6,149 nucleotides of DNA from an uncultured Acidimicrobiaceae bacterium (GTDB taxonomy: Bacteria > Actinomycetota > Acidimicrobiia > Acidimicrobiales > MedAcidi-G1). The notes beneath the pieces are model-generated. The model saw only the letters and a list, made by a program, of their open reading frames with translations. It was not told the DNA's origin and ran no database searches. Below are positions 1 through 5,990 of this stretch, piece by piece. The stretch lies in contig CAJXIS010000142.1 in assembly GCA_913054115.1 (NCBI GenBank), positions 1 through 6,149 on the forward strand. The letters are read 5' to 3'. A program made the translations under genes and the position numbers. Each line of letters starts with the position of its first letter. Position 1 is the stretch's first letter.

Positions 1-1
1 T

Positions 2-733
2 GACGGCGACCAGTACATCATCGACGGCCACAAGCGCTTCATCACCAACGGGGCGTGGGCCGACCTTCTCGTCGTGTTCGCAAGGACGGGCGACGACCGC
101 TTCTCCGCCATCCTCGTGCCGGCCGACACCGAAGGCGTGACGGCCACGTTGCCCACCCGGATGAACGGCCACGAAGCCGGGCCGGTCGCCGAACTCACGT
201 TCGTCGACGTACGGGTCCCGACCACCAACCTCATCGGCGACGAGGGCGCCGGCCTGACGCTCGCTCTCCGCGGCATCAACCACGCCCGGACCCATGTGGC
301 TGCCACCGCAGTCGGCTGCGCCACCCGCCTGCTCACCGAGGCCGCCGCCCATGCCCTGACCCGACACCAGTTCGGGCAACCGATCGCCGGGTTCGGCGTC
401 ATCGAGGCCATGCTCGGTCGGAGCCGCGCCGAGCTGGAAGCAGCCAGGGCCCTGATCCTGGACTGTGCCAGGGCATGGGACGCCGGCAGCATTCCCTGGC
501 CGAGGATCGCCGCGGCGAAGTTGGTCGCCACCGAGACCGCCAAGGAGATCGCCGACCGGGCCGTACAGATCCTGGGCGGTGAGGGCATCGTCGGCGACCA
601 CCCGGTCGGTCGCCTCTGGCGCGACGTCCGGGCACTGTCGATCTACGAAGGCACCACCCAGATCCACGAGCGCAACCTGGCCCGCCACCTCCTCAAGGCG
701 GTCGGCGACGGACGACCGATCTTCGACAGTTGA
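2..733 (+). CDS. Acyl-CoA dehydrogenase, C-terminal 243 residues (5' end outside window)
   Basis: FAD-dependent flavoenzyme that introduces the alpha,beta double bond into acyl-CoA, the first step of beta-oxidation, passing electrons to ETF. The frame is open from base 2 to the TGA at 731-733, so the N-terminal helical domain (roughly 130-140 residues by family length) is missing. Visible are the middle beta-domain (GHKRFITNGAWAD near residues 9-20 of the fragment, where family members contact the flavin) and the C-terminal helical domain, with RHQFGQPI, QILGGEGIVGDHPVGRLWRD and the IYEGTTQIHERNLAR block. The Glu in YEGT sits where MCAD/SCAD-type enzymes carry the catalytic base, so the enzyme looks active and not of the isovaleryl type with a shifted Glu. 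Substrate chain length cannot be told. It converges on the downstream flavoprotein gene with a 36-bp gap. Confidence 0.95.
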   Translation, partial: DGDQYIIDGHKRFITNGAWADLLVVFARTGDDRFSAILVPADTEGVTATLPTRMNGHEAGPVAELTFVDVRVPTTNLIGDEGAGLTLALRGINHARTHVAATAVGCATRLLTEAAAHALTRHQFGQPIAGFGVIEAMLGRSRAELEAARALILDCARAWDAGSIPWPRIAAAKLVATETAKEIADRAVQILGGEGIVGDHPVGRLWRDVRALSIYEGTTQIHERNLARHLLKAVGDGRPIFDS

Positions 734-776
734 CCTGAACCGCCCGGGCCAACCGCACCCGGCACGATCTCAGGTC
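732..776. terminator. Inverted repeat across two convergent stop codons (possible bidirectional terminator)
   Basis: GACCTGA at 732-738 is a perfect inverted match to TCAGGTC at 770-776, with a 31-nt GC-rich interval containing the self-complementary GCCCGGGC (742-749). The arms overlap the stop codons of the acyl-CoA dehydrogenase (731-733) and of the opposite-strand gene (770-772). There is no T-tract on either strand, so intrinsic termination is uncertain. The long loop weakens the case. Confidence 0.25.
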
Positions 777-1849
777 CCGAGTTCGGCCAATACCTGATCG
801 GCTTCGTGGACCAGCCGGTCCATGATCTGGGCCACGGGTTCCTGGGCCGTCAGGTAGGCGACGCCCTGTCCGGCACCCTCGTGCACCAGCGGTTCGACCT
901 CGTGGCGCAGGATCTGTCCGAGGAGGTCGCCGACCAGGATGTCCTGGTAGGGCATCTTGAGAGGCTCCGGGGCGTCGGCGGCCGCCCACTCGTCGCTCCA
1001 TGCCGACCGCAGCATCCGCAGGGTCTTGCCACTGTCGGACCGGCTGATCACGGTATCGGTCGATCCGGCCCCCACCAGCTTGTCGAACACGGTCTGGCTG
1101 GGAGCGGCCTCGGTCGAGCCGAGGAATGCCGTGCCCATCCACACGCCGTCCGCTCCCAGCGTCAGGGCTGCCGCCAGATGACGGCCGGTTGCGACCCCGC
1201 CGGCGGCGAGGACCGGCCGGCCGTCGGCCAGGTCGACGATCTGGGGCACGAGCGAGAACGTCCCGACGGTGCCGGTGTGGCCGCCTGCGTCGGAGCCCTG
1301 GGCGACGAGAACGTCGGCTCCGGCCCGGATGGCGGACTCGGCGTGCCGGGGCTGGCCGACGAGGCTGACGATCAGCGACCCCCGTTCGTGCGCCTGCTCG
1401 ACCGCCCAGACGGGCGATCCGATGCCGAGGGCCAGCACCGGGATGCGGTGGTCCATCACGACCTCCAACTGCGCCCTTGCGGTCTCCTCGCTGCGGACGA
1501 ACCGTGAGCGGAATCCCGGCAGGCCGTCGTCGGGAACCCCGTATTTCTCACGGAGGCCGGCGACGAACGCCACGTGCTCGTCGGGCAGGTGGGCCTCGAT
1601 AGCGGCACGGTCGTCCTCGTCGGGCATCCCCGCCGGGATGACGAGGTCCACGCCCCACGGCAGGTCGCCCAGCTCCTCCTTCATCCGGGTGATGCCGATC
1701 TCGATCTCGTCGGGTGTCCTGCGGGTGCAGCCCCAGACCCCGACGCCGCCGGCCAGCGACACGGCGATCGCCACGTCCGGCTCCCACCAGCTGAACCCGA
1801 ACACCGGGTGCCGGCACCCCAGCCGGTCGGCGATCTTCGTCGTCCTCAT
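770..1849 (-). CDS. Nitronate monooxygenase / 2-nitropropane dioxygenase-family flavoprotein
   Basis: A 359-residue FMN-dependent TIM-barrel protein of the nitronate monooxygenase (NPD/NMO) family, which includes enzymes oxidising alkyl nitronates and, in actinobacteria, many relatives of unknown substrate. Seen in sequence: an N-terminal strand KIADRLGCRHPVFGFSW, the family signature AQGSDAGGHTG (about 183-193) with the presumed catalytic His at 191, then the phosphate/FMN-binding segments VLAAGGVATG (213-222) and GADGVWMGTAFL (232-243). Length is normal for the family. The ATG at 1847-1849 is preceded by GGAGG (complement of 1856-1860) at 6-nt spacing, which fixes the start. It is divergent from the alcohol dehydrogenase, with a palindrome between them. 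Related barrels include enoyl-ACP reductase FabK, so the real reaction may not be nitronate oxidation. Confidence 0.9.
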   Translation of the reverse strand: MRTTKIADRLGCRHPVFGFSWWEPDVAIAVSLAGGVGVWGCTRRTPDEIEIGITRMKEELGDLPWGVDLVIPAGMPDEDDRAAIEAHLPDEHVAFVAGLREKYGVPDDGLPGFRSRFVRSEETARAQLEVVMDHRIPVLALGIGSPVWAVEQAHERGSLIVSLVGQPRHAESAIRAGADVLVAQGSDAGGHTGTVGTFSLVPQIVDLADGRPVLAAGGVATGRHLAAALTLGADGVWMGTAFLGSTEAAPSQTVFDKLVGAGSTDTVISRSDSGKTLRMLRSAWSDEWAAADAPEPLKMPYQDILVGDLLGQILRHEVEPLVHEGAGQGVAYLTAQEPVAQIMDRLVHEADQVLAELGT

Positions 1850-2000
1850 CGAAGACCTCCCGGTCCGCCGCCGGCCATTGCTTCTCGTCGTGCTCGACCA
1901 CCGGGTTCCGTCATGCCCCGAAACCTAGCCGATGTGGTGTCCCATTAGCCATCTGGCTAACATTGGACGGTCCGCCGAACCTGCCACCGAAGGAGCAGCC
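1850..2000. promoter_or_regulatory. Divergent promoter region between flavoprotein and alcohol dehydrogenase genes
   Basis: This 151-bp gap separates two divergent starts and should hold both promoters. On the + strand TAACAT (1958-1963) fits a TAnnnT -10 box about 38 bp before the ATG at 2001. On the - strand TAGGTT (complement of 1922-1927) is a possible -10. Neither has a convincing -35. The palindrome at 1945-1960 overlaps the + strand candidate -10 and lies upstream of the - strand one, near its -35 position. An AAGGAG ribosome site (1990-1995) precedes the alcohol dehydrogenase. The promoter boxes are guesses by eye. Confidence 0.5.
1945..1960. promoter_or_regulatory. Perfect 16-bp palindrome, likely operator
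   Basis: TTAGCCATCTGGCTAA has perfect 7-bp arms (TTAGCCA/TGGCTAA) around a 2-bp centre. It is relatively AT-rich for this DNA and sits in the gap between two divergent oxidoreductase genes, the usual place for a dimeric repressor such as a TetR, GntR or MarR-type protein. A further TAGCC occurs at 1926-1930, 20 bp before the one in the left arm. No regulator gene is present in the window, so the cognate protein is unknown. Confidence 0.6.
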
Positions 2001-3089
2001 ATGCGCGCCGCCATCATCCACGACGCCCCCGGCGACCTCGTCGTCGAGGACGTCGCAATCGACCGGCCCATCGACCGCGAGGTGCTGATCCGCACAAGAG
2101 CGTCCGGCCTCTGCCACAGCGACCTCCACGTCATGGACGGCCTGCTCCCGATCCCGCTCCCCGCCGCCCTCGGCCACGAGGCCGCAGGCGTGGTCGAGGC
2201 GATCGGCCCCGACGTCACCTCGGTTGCACCCGGAGACCACGTCATCACCTGCATCACGCACTCCTGCGGCAGCTGCACCGAGTGCCTCCACGGACGCACA
2301 TGGATCTGCGAGCGGCGACAGGAGCTGATGCGTCGCGGGGCCGACGCCACCCCGAGGCTCCGGCTCGGCGACCGACCCGTGTTCCAACTCGGTGGGCTGG
2401 GGGCCTTCGCCGAGCAGGTCCTGGCCCACGAGAGCTCCGTCGTCGCCATCGACCCGGCCATGCCGCTCGACGCCGCATCGCTCATCGGCTGTGCGGTACT
2501 CACCGGTGTCGGCTCGGCGATCAACGGGGCCAGGATCCGTCCCGGCGAGACGGTCGTGGTGATCGGCTGCGGCGGCATCGGCCTCAACATCGTGCAGGGC
2601 TGCCGCCTGGTCGGGGCCGGCCGCATCATCGCCGTCGACCTCGAGGTCACCAAGCTCGAGGCGGCCAAGGGCTTCGGCGCCACCGACATCATCGACGCCT
2701 CGACCTGCGACCCGGTCGAAGCCGTCCTCGACCTGACCGGCGGGGTCGACGTGGCATTCGAGGCCATCGGCCTCACGGCGACCGCCGAACAGGCGCTCGC
2801 CATGATCCGACCTGGCCGCACCGCCTACCTCGTCGGGGTCCCCCCCGCCACCAGCACGTTCGCCCTCTCCGGCACAGCCCTCGTGATGCAGGCCAAGGGC
2901 ATCCAGGGACTGTTCATGGGCAACAGCTCACCAGCCGTCGAGATGCCACTCCTCGTCGACCACTACCTGAACGGGCGGCTCGAGATCGACCGCCTGATCT
3001 CGGCGCGCATCACCCTCGACGAGGTCAACGACGGGTACGAGGCGCTGCGCTCCGGCGGCACGCTGCGTTCCGTCATCGTGTTCGACTGA
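2001..3089 (+). CDS. Zinc-dependent alcohol dehydrogenase (MDR superfamily, class III-like)
   Basis: A 362-residue medium-chain NAD(P)-dependent dehydrogenase that interconverts alcohols and aldehydes or ketones. Catalytic zinc ligands are visible as C38 (GLCHSD), H59 with E60 (LGHEAAG) and C164 (LIGCAVLTG). The structural zinc lobe is complete as C89, C92, C95 and C103 in the spacing CxxCxxCx7C. The Rossmann motif GCGGIG (189-194) is followed by an acidic D213 (IIAVDLE), which favours NAD over NADP. The frame extends upstream to about 1932, but the ATG at 2001 has AAGGAG at 1990-1995 and gives the standard N-terminus (MRAAIIHDAPGDLVVEDV), so it is chosen. The overall pattern resembles class III/actinobacterial Zn-ADHs, some of which act on thiol-bound formaldehyde, but the substrate cannot be assigned. 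It ends 14 bp from the convergent SDR gene. Confidence 0.94.
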   Translation: MRAAIIHDAPGDLVVEDVAIDRPIDREVLIRTRASGLCHSDLHVMDGLLPIPLPAALGHEAAGVVEAIGPDVTSVAPGDHVITCITHSCGSCTECLHGRTWICERRQELMRRGADATPRLRLGDRPVFQLGGLGAFAEQVLAHESSVVAIDPAMPLDAASLIGCAVLTGVGSAINGARIRPGETVVVIGCGGIGLNIVQGCRLVGAGRIIAVDLEVTKLEAAKGFGATDIIDASTCDPVEAVLDLTGGVDVAFEAIGLTATAEQALAMIRPGRTAYLVGVPPATSTFALSGTALVMQAKGIQGLFMGNSSPAVEMPLLVDHYLNGRLEIDRLISARITLDEVNDGYEALRSGGTLRSVIVFD

Positions 3090-3103
3090 CCCGACGCAGC
3101 CGC

Positions 3104-3883
3104 CTACTTCGGGGGCATCCGGATGCCGCCGTCCACCCGGATGACCTCGGCGTTCATGTACGGGTTGGTCAGCAGGTCCATGACCATGAACGCCAGCTCC
3201 TCGCCGGAACCCAGGCGCTTCGGGAACAGGACCGACTCGCCGAGGTGGGCCTTGAAGGCGTCGCTCTGCTCGCCCTCGCCGTAGATCGGCGTGTCGATGA
3301 GGCCGGGGGCGATGGTGTTGACCCGGATGCCGACCACCGAGAGGTCGCGGGCGATGGGGAGCGTCATGCCGACGATGCCCCCCTTCGAGGCCGAATAGGC
3401 GGCCTGGCCGATCTGTCCGTCGAAGGCGGCGGCCGATGCCATGTTGACGATCGCCCCCCGCTGGCCGTCGTCGTCCATGGGCTCGGTGGCGGCCATGGCG
3501 CCGGCGGCCCGGCTGAGCATGTTGAACGACCCGATCAGGTTCACCCGGATGACGAACTCGAACTTCGAAAGGTCCATCGGCTCGTTGTCGCGTGTGATGG
3601 TGCGCCCCGGCAGGCCCAGGCCGGCCGAGTTGACGAGCGCACGCAGCGGACCCATCTCGGATGCGGCGGCGACGGTGGTGTCGGCGTCCTCGGTGCTGGT
3701 CACGTCGCACCGGACGAACAGGCCGCCCAGTTCGGAGGCCACGGCCTGCCCGCGCTCCTCGTTGAGGTCGGCGATGACCACCCGGCTGCCGGCGGCGGCC
3801 AGCAGGCGGGCGCTGGCCTCGCCGATGCCGGACGCCCCGCCGGTGACGATGGACGAACTGCCGTCGAAGTTCACGCGTGCCAC
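3104..3883 (-). CDS. SDR-family dehydrogenase, 3-hydroxyacyl-CoA dehydrogenase type II (HSD10)-like
   Basis: A 259-residue classical short-chain dehydrogenase. It shows the cofactor motif TGGASGIG (14-21), D39 after the second strand (NAD preference), the NSAG variant of NNAG (85-88), and the catalytic tetrad N115, S150, Y163, K167 (YSASK). The stretch around the active site (GQAAYSASKGGIVGMTLPIA), RVNTIAPGLIDTP and the C-terminal EVIRVDGGIRM closely recall human HSD17B10, which oxidises 3-hydroxyacyl-CoA and 2-methyl-3-hydroxybutyryl-CoA. A role in beta-oxidation or isoleucine breakdown is therefore a good inference. The frame is open to 3964, but the GTG at 3881-3883 has AGGAG six bases upstream and gives a normal N-terminus, so it is preferred. 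It lies 102 bp downstream of the dioxygenase gene on the same strand, possibly co-transcribed. Confidence 0.92.
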   Translation of the reverse strand: MARVNFDGSSSIVTGGASGIGEASARLLAAAGSRVVIADLNEERGQAVASELGGLFVRCDVTSTEDADTTVAAASEMGPLRALVNSAGLGLPGRTITRDNEPMDLSKFEFVIRVNLIGSFNMLSRAAGAMAATEPMDDDGQRGAIVNMASAAAFDGQIGQAAYSASKGGIVGMTLPIARDLSVVGIRVNTIAPGLIDTPIYGEGEQSDAFKAHLGESVLFPKRLGSGEELAFMVMDLLTNPYMNAEVIRVDGGIRMPPK

Positions 3884-3985
3884 GTGGGTCTCCTGTCTGG
3901 GTGAGGGTCGAGGGATCGAGAGATCGAAGGGCACATTGTCCATCCCGGCGGCGACGCGGGCCAACGTGTGCCGGGCCGACCGGTT

Positions 3986-4873
3986 TCAGGCCAGCCGGCC
4001 GAGCGACATCCGCAGGGGCGACGGGGGCGGATCCTCGCCGTCCGGATCGAAGAACGGCCGGTCGCCCTGCACGGTGACCCGGTGGCCGCACCGCTCGTGG
4101 GGCCAGTAGTCCCAGATGGCGAAGTGCTGGACCCGTCGGTTGTCCCACAGCGCCACGTCGTTGCGGTCCCACCGGTGCCGGATCTGGAACTCGGGGCGGG
4201 CGCAGTGGACGTACAGGTCGGCGAGCAACTGGCGGGACCCGTCGTCGTCGAGGCCCTCGATGCCCACGGTGAACGACGGGTTGACGAACAGGCTCCGGCG
4301 AGCGGTCTCCGGATGGGTCCGGACCACCGGATGGACCGCCGTCGGATAGGTGACGCCCTCGTCGACAGCGCCCCGGTCGGCGTAGCGGCCCCGGTAGACG
4401 TGCTCGGAGGCGTGCACGGCCGACATCTGGCGGAGGCGGGCCCGCAGGTCGTCGGGCAGCGTGGCGTAGGCGGCCTCCATGTCGGCGAACAGGGTGTCCC
4501 CGCCGCTGTCGGGCAGCACGTGGACCTGGAGCATGGTGGCCGACGGGGGCTCCTCGTCGCACGAGACGTCGGAGTGCCAGCCGTTCCCGTTGGAGATCGT
4601 GGAATCGCGGTGGGTGCGGATCAGGAACACCGCCGGGTCGTCGTGCTCGGCGGGTGCCGCCGGGTGTGTGTGGAGGGGGCCGAGGCGTCGGGCGAACGCC
4701 ACCTGGACGTCGGCGGCCATCGCGGTCTGGTCCTTGAACAGCAGGACGCCGTGGTCGAGGAAGGCACCGTGGAGCACCGCGAACGTGGCGTCGTCGATGC
4801 CGTCGGCCAGGTCGACGCCCCGGACCTCGGCGCCCAGGACGGGCGAGATCGGCGTGATCTCGGGCTTTGTCAC
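3986..4873 (-). CDS. TauD/TfdA-family Fe(II)/2-oxoglutarate-dependent dioxygenase
   Basis: A 295-residue cytoplasmic oxygenase that couples 2-oxoglutarate decarboxylation to hydroxylation of a small substrate. The iron facial triad is visible: H100 and D102 in GWHSDVS, and H250 in RRVQHFAIWDYW. R265 (CGHRVTVQGDRP) is the likely 2-oxoglutarate carboxylate ligand. The N-terminus (ITPISPVLGAEVRGVDLADG) and GVLLFKDQ are typical of taurine- and 2,4-D-dioxygenase relatives, and length is normal. Such enzymes often act on sulfonates, alkyl sulfates or aryloxy acids, but no sulfonate transporter or sulfatase is nearby, so the substrate stays open. The start is GTG at 4871-4873. GGAGG (complement of 4886-4890) lies 12 bases upstream, longer than usual, and no other in-frame start exists between. 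Confidence 0.92.
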   Translation of the reverse strand: MTKPEITPISPVLGAEVRGVDLADGIDDATFAVLHGAFLDHGVLLFKDQTAMAADVQVAFARRLGPLHTHPAAPAEHDDPAVFLIRTHRDSTISNGNGWHSDVSCDEEPPSATMLQVHVLPDSGGDTLFADMEAAYATLPDDLRARLRQMSAVHASEHVYRGRYADRGAVDEGVTYPTAVHPVVRTHPETARRSLFVNPSFTVGIEGLDDDGSRQLLADLYVHCARPEFQIRHRWDRNDVALWDNRRVQHFAIWDYWPHERCGHRVTVQGDRPFFDPDGEDPPPSPLRMSLGRLA

Positions 4874-4927
4874 TTGGGGTGCGTTCCTCCGCTCGCAGGT
4901 CCACCAGCGTCCCCCAACAGGGCCTGC

Positions 4928-4958
4928 CTGTCGAATCCCGGTGCCCGAAGGGTAGGTT
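4928..4958 (+). promoter_or_regulatory. Weak candidate promoter for the tRNA gene
   Basis: TAGGTT at 4953-4958 fits the TAnnnT -10 pattern and lies about 37 bp before the mature tRNA 5' end. CTGTCG at 4928-4933 is a poor -35 match (3 of 6) at a long 19-bp spacing. The same 122-bp gap (4874-4995) must also hold the promoter of the opposite-strand dioxygenase gene, for which no clear boxes are seen. Confidence 0.25.
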
Positions 4959-4995
4959 CGGCAGCGCGTTCCCGGCCTTCACCCGGTCGGGACCC

Positions 4996-5066
4996 GCGGG
5001 TGTTGTTCAATGGTAGAACCTCAGCTTCCCAAGCTGATGACGCGAGTTCGATTCTCGTCACCCGCT
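4996..5066 (+). tRNA. tRNA-Gly (anticodon CCC)
   Basis: A full cloverleaf can be folded by eye. The acceptor stem GCGGGTG (4996-5002) pairs perfectly with CACCCGC (5059-5065), and the discriminator is T5066. The D arm is GTTC/GAAC (5005-5008, 5016-5019) with loop AATGGTA. The anticodon stem TCAGC/GCTGA (5021-5025, 5033-5037) encloses TTCCCAA, giving anticodon CCC at 5028-5030, which reads GGG. The T arm is GCGAG/CTCGT with one G-U pair and loop TTCGATT. The following bases are CTC, so the 3' CCA is not encoded and must be added, as in many actinobacterial tRNAs. Position 34 being C distinguishes it from the TCC and GCC glycine isoacceptors. Confidence 0.96.
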
Positions 5067-5295
5067 CTCCGAGTACTGCGCCGCCAGAGCGACGGAATCC
5101 CTAGACCGCACGACGGCGAACCTGAACGATCTGCGGTGCATGTTTTGAACGATCTGCGGTGCATGTTTTGTACGATCTGCGGTCACTTTGGTGATCGATC
5201 TGCCGAACCGGTGACCGGAGATCCCTCGAGACCTCCACCTACACAGCCTTTGTGGTGTGTGGGGAGGCGGGCACACAATCGGCGCCCACCCGCCC
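5067..5295. other. Gene-free spacer between tRNA-Gly and mnhG
   Basis: The 229-bp gap holds the 23-bp array, the short inverted repeat TCAC/GTGA (5183-5194), CCGGTGACCGG (5208-5218) and two hairpins near the end of mnhG. GACCGCA at 5104-5110 is an inverted match to TGCGGTC at 5178-5184 in the array. Short open frames cross it on both strands, but their starts lack ribosome sites and their composition is not protein-like, so no gene is called. Confidence 0.6.
5126..5217. repeat. Four-unit tandem array with exact 23-bp period
   Basis: GATCTGC recurs at 5128, 5151, 5174 and 5197, exactly 23 bp apart each time. Units 1 (5126-5148) and 2 (5149-5171) are identical except for the last base. Unit 3 (5172-5194) keeps the core ACGATCTGCGGT, then diverges. 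Unit 4 (5195-5217) keeps only CGATCTGC. The array starts 59 bp after the tRNA 3' end. The T-rich TGCATGTTTTG portion of the first two units is unlike the surrounding GC-rich DNA. The spacing of about two helical turns would place all cores on one DNA face. It could be a protein-binding array or a remnant of a mobile-element end; no coding sequence accounts for it. Confidence 0.85.
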
Positions 5296-5305
5296 TCAGG
5301 CGCCG
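5232..5305 (-). terminator. Hairpins after mnhG, possible operon terminator
   Basis: Two stem-loops lie at the end of the antiporter operon. CGGCGCC (5280-5286) pairs perfectly with GGCGCCG (5299-5305) around the mnhG stop codon. Further on, CCTCC-ACC-T-ACACA (5232-5245) pairs with TGTGT-GGGG-AGG (5256-5267), leaving two single-base bulges and a 10-nt loop. Neither is followed by a T-tract on the - strand, so this would be a non-canonical or factor-assisted terminator, if it is one. Confidence 0.3.
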
Positions 5306-5649
5306 GGCACCTCTCCCGCCTGGTCCTCGGCCAGTTCGTCGGACAGCGTCGATGCCCACTGACGCATCCCCGAGGCATGGGCGCTCTTTGCCAGGACGTG
5401 CGACCCCACCGGCATCGCCACGAAGGCGAACACGATCGTCACGATCGCCTTCATCACCGACTCGGGGGTCCCGATGTGGACGGCCGCACCGGTCAGCAGA
5501 CCCAGCAGCCCCAGCGTCGAGCACTTGCTGGAGGCATGGAGGCGCTGGTAGGCGTCGGGCAGGCGGACGATCCCGCACACCCCGATGAGCATGAAGCCCA
5601 GCCCCGACACCAGGAACACGAGCGTAACGACGTCTCGCAGACCGGCCAT
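5296..5649 (-). CDS. mnhG: Mrp/Mnh-type Na+(K+)/H+ antiporter subunit G
   Basis: A 117-residue integral membrane protein of the MnhG/MrpG/PhaG family, a small subunit of the multisubunit cation/proton antiporter used for pH and sodium homeostasis. The family signature RLPDAYQRLHASSK lies at about 29-42, directly after the first hydrophobic helix (about 7-28). Two more helices follow (about 45-63 and 66-86), then an acidic, soluble tail of about 30 residues. The ATG (5647-5649) overlaps the stop of mnhF by one base (TGATG), pointing to translational coupling. It is the last gene of the visible operon, with hairpins downstream. Length and topology match the family. Confidence 0.93.
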   Translation of the reverse strand: MAGLRDVVTLVFLVSGLGFMLIGVCGIVRLPDAYQRLHASSKCSTLGLLGLLTGAAVHIGTPESVMKAIVTIVFAFVAMPVGSHVLAKSAHASGMRQWASTLSDELAEDQAGEVPGA

Positions 5650-5990
5650 CAGGGCCCCACTCCGTCCTCGGGCAACTCCTGGTCGGCCGTCAGCCCACCC
5701 AGGTACTGGGCGAACGCCACGGTCGCCGCGAAGCCGACGATGGCCACCATCAGCGCCACATCGAGCGACACCGCCCGGCGCTGGTCGACCGCCAGCAACA
5801 CGACAAGGCCCACGACCAGCAGCGCCAGGGCATCACCGGCGACCGCCCGGTCGGCAAGGTGCGGGCCCTTCACCATCCGGTACAGCATCAGGACCATCCC
5901 GACGGCGAGGACCGCGATCCCCACGTCGACCACGGTCGAGACACTCCTTGAGACTTCGGTCGAGACTGCTCCCAGGACCAGGGCGATCAC
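5649..5990 (-). CDS. mnhF: Mrp/Mnh-type Na+(K+)/H+ antiporter subunit F
   Basis: A 113-residue membrane protein of the MnhF/MrpF/PhaF family. The signature YRMVKGPHLADRAVAGD (about 37-53) follows the first helix (about 20-37). Helices 2 and 3 run at about 54-68 and 76-94, followed by a short acidic tail. It starts with GTG at 5988-5990, which overlaps the mnhE stop codon by four bases (GTGA), so translation is probably coupled to mnhE. GAGG shortly upstream can serve as ribosome site. Its 3' end overlaps mnhG by one base. About 19 residues precede the first helix, slightly more than in many relatives; a GTG closer to the helix could be the true start. Confidence 0.93.
   Translation of the reverse strand: MIALVLGAVSTEVSRSVSTVVDVGIAVLAVGMVLMLYRMVKGPHLADRAVAGDALALLVVGLVVLLAVDQRRAVSLDVALMVAIVGFAATVAFAQYLGGLTADQELPEDGVGP

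Noticed and set aside
1932..2000. Upstream-extended start for the alcohol dehydrogenase
   Set aside because: The extension would translate through the palindrome and the ribosome site at 1990-1995. The ATG at 2001 gives the normal family N-terminus.
1925..2821. Antisense frame of 298 codons inside the alcohol dehydrogenase gene
   Set aside because: It mirrors a clearly real gene with intact zinc and cofactor motifs. The Ser/Met/Ala-rich translation resembles no protein family.
2282..3904. A long + strand open frame of 540 codons
   Set aside because: It overlaps the Zn-alcohol dehydrogenase out of frame and is antisense to the SDR. Its composition is Arg/His/Pro-rich and there is no ribosome site or domain.
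3884..3964. Upstream-extended start for the SDR gene
   Set aside because: The GTG at 3881-3883 has a well-spaced AGGAG and gives the usual short lead to the cofactor motif. The extra 27 residues are not typical of the family.
2928..4982. A long - strand open frame of 684 codons
   Set aside because: It runs in another frame through both the SDR and the dioxygenase genes, is full of Arg, Gly and Pro as expected for a GC-rich shadow, and shows no family motifs.
5040..5066. Integration (att) site at the tRNA 3' end
   Set aside because: No second copy of the tRNA 3' segment and no integrase gene is visible within the window, so an att site cannot be supported.
5126..5217. CRISPR array
   Set aside because: The units are directly contiguous with no unique spacers, there are only four copies with decay, and no cas gene is present.
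5058..5378. Small - strand open frame through the 23-bp array
   Set aside because: It begins inside the mnhG coding region in a different frame, crosses the repeats and ends within the tRNA. There is no supporting motif.
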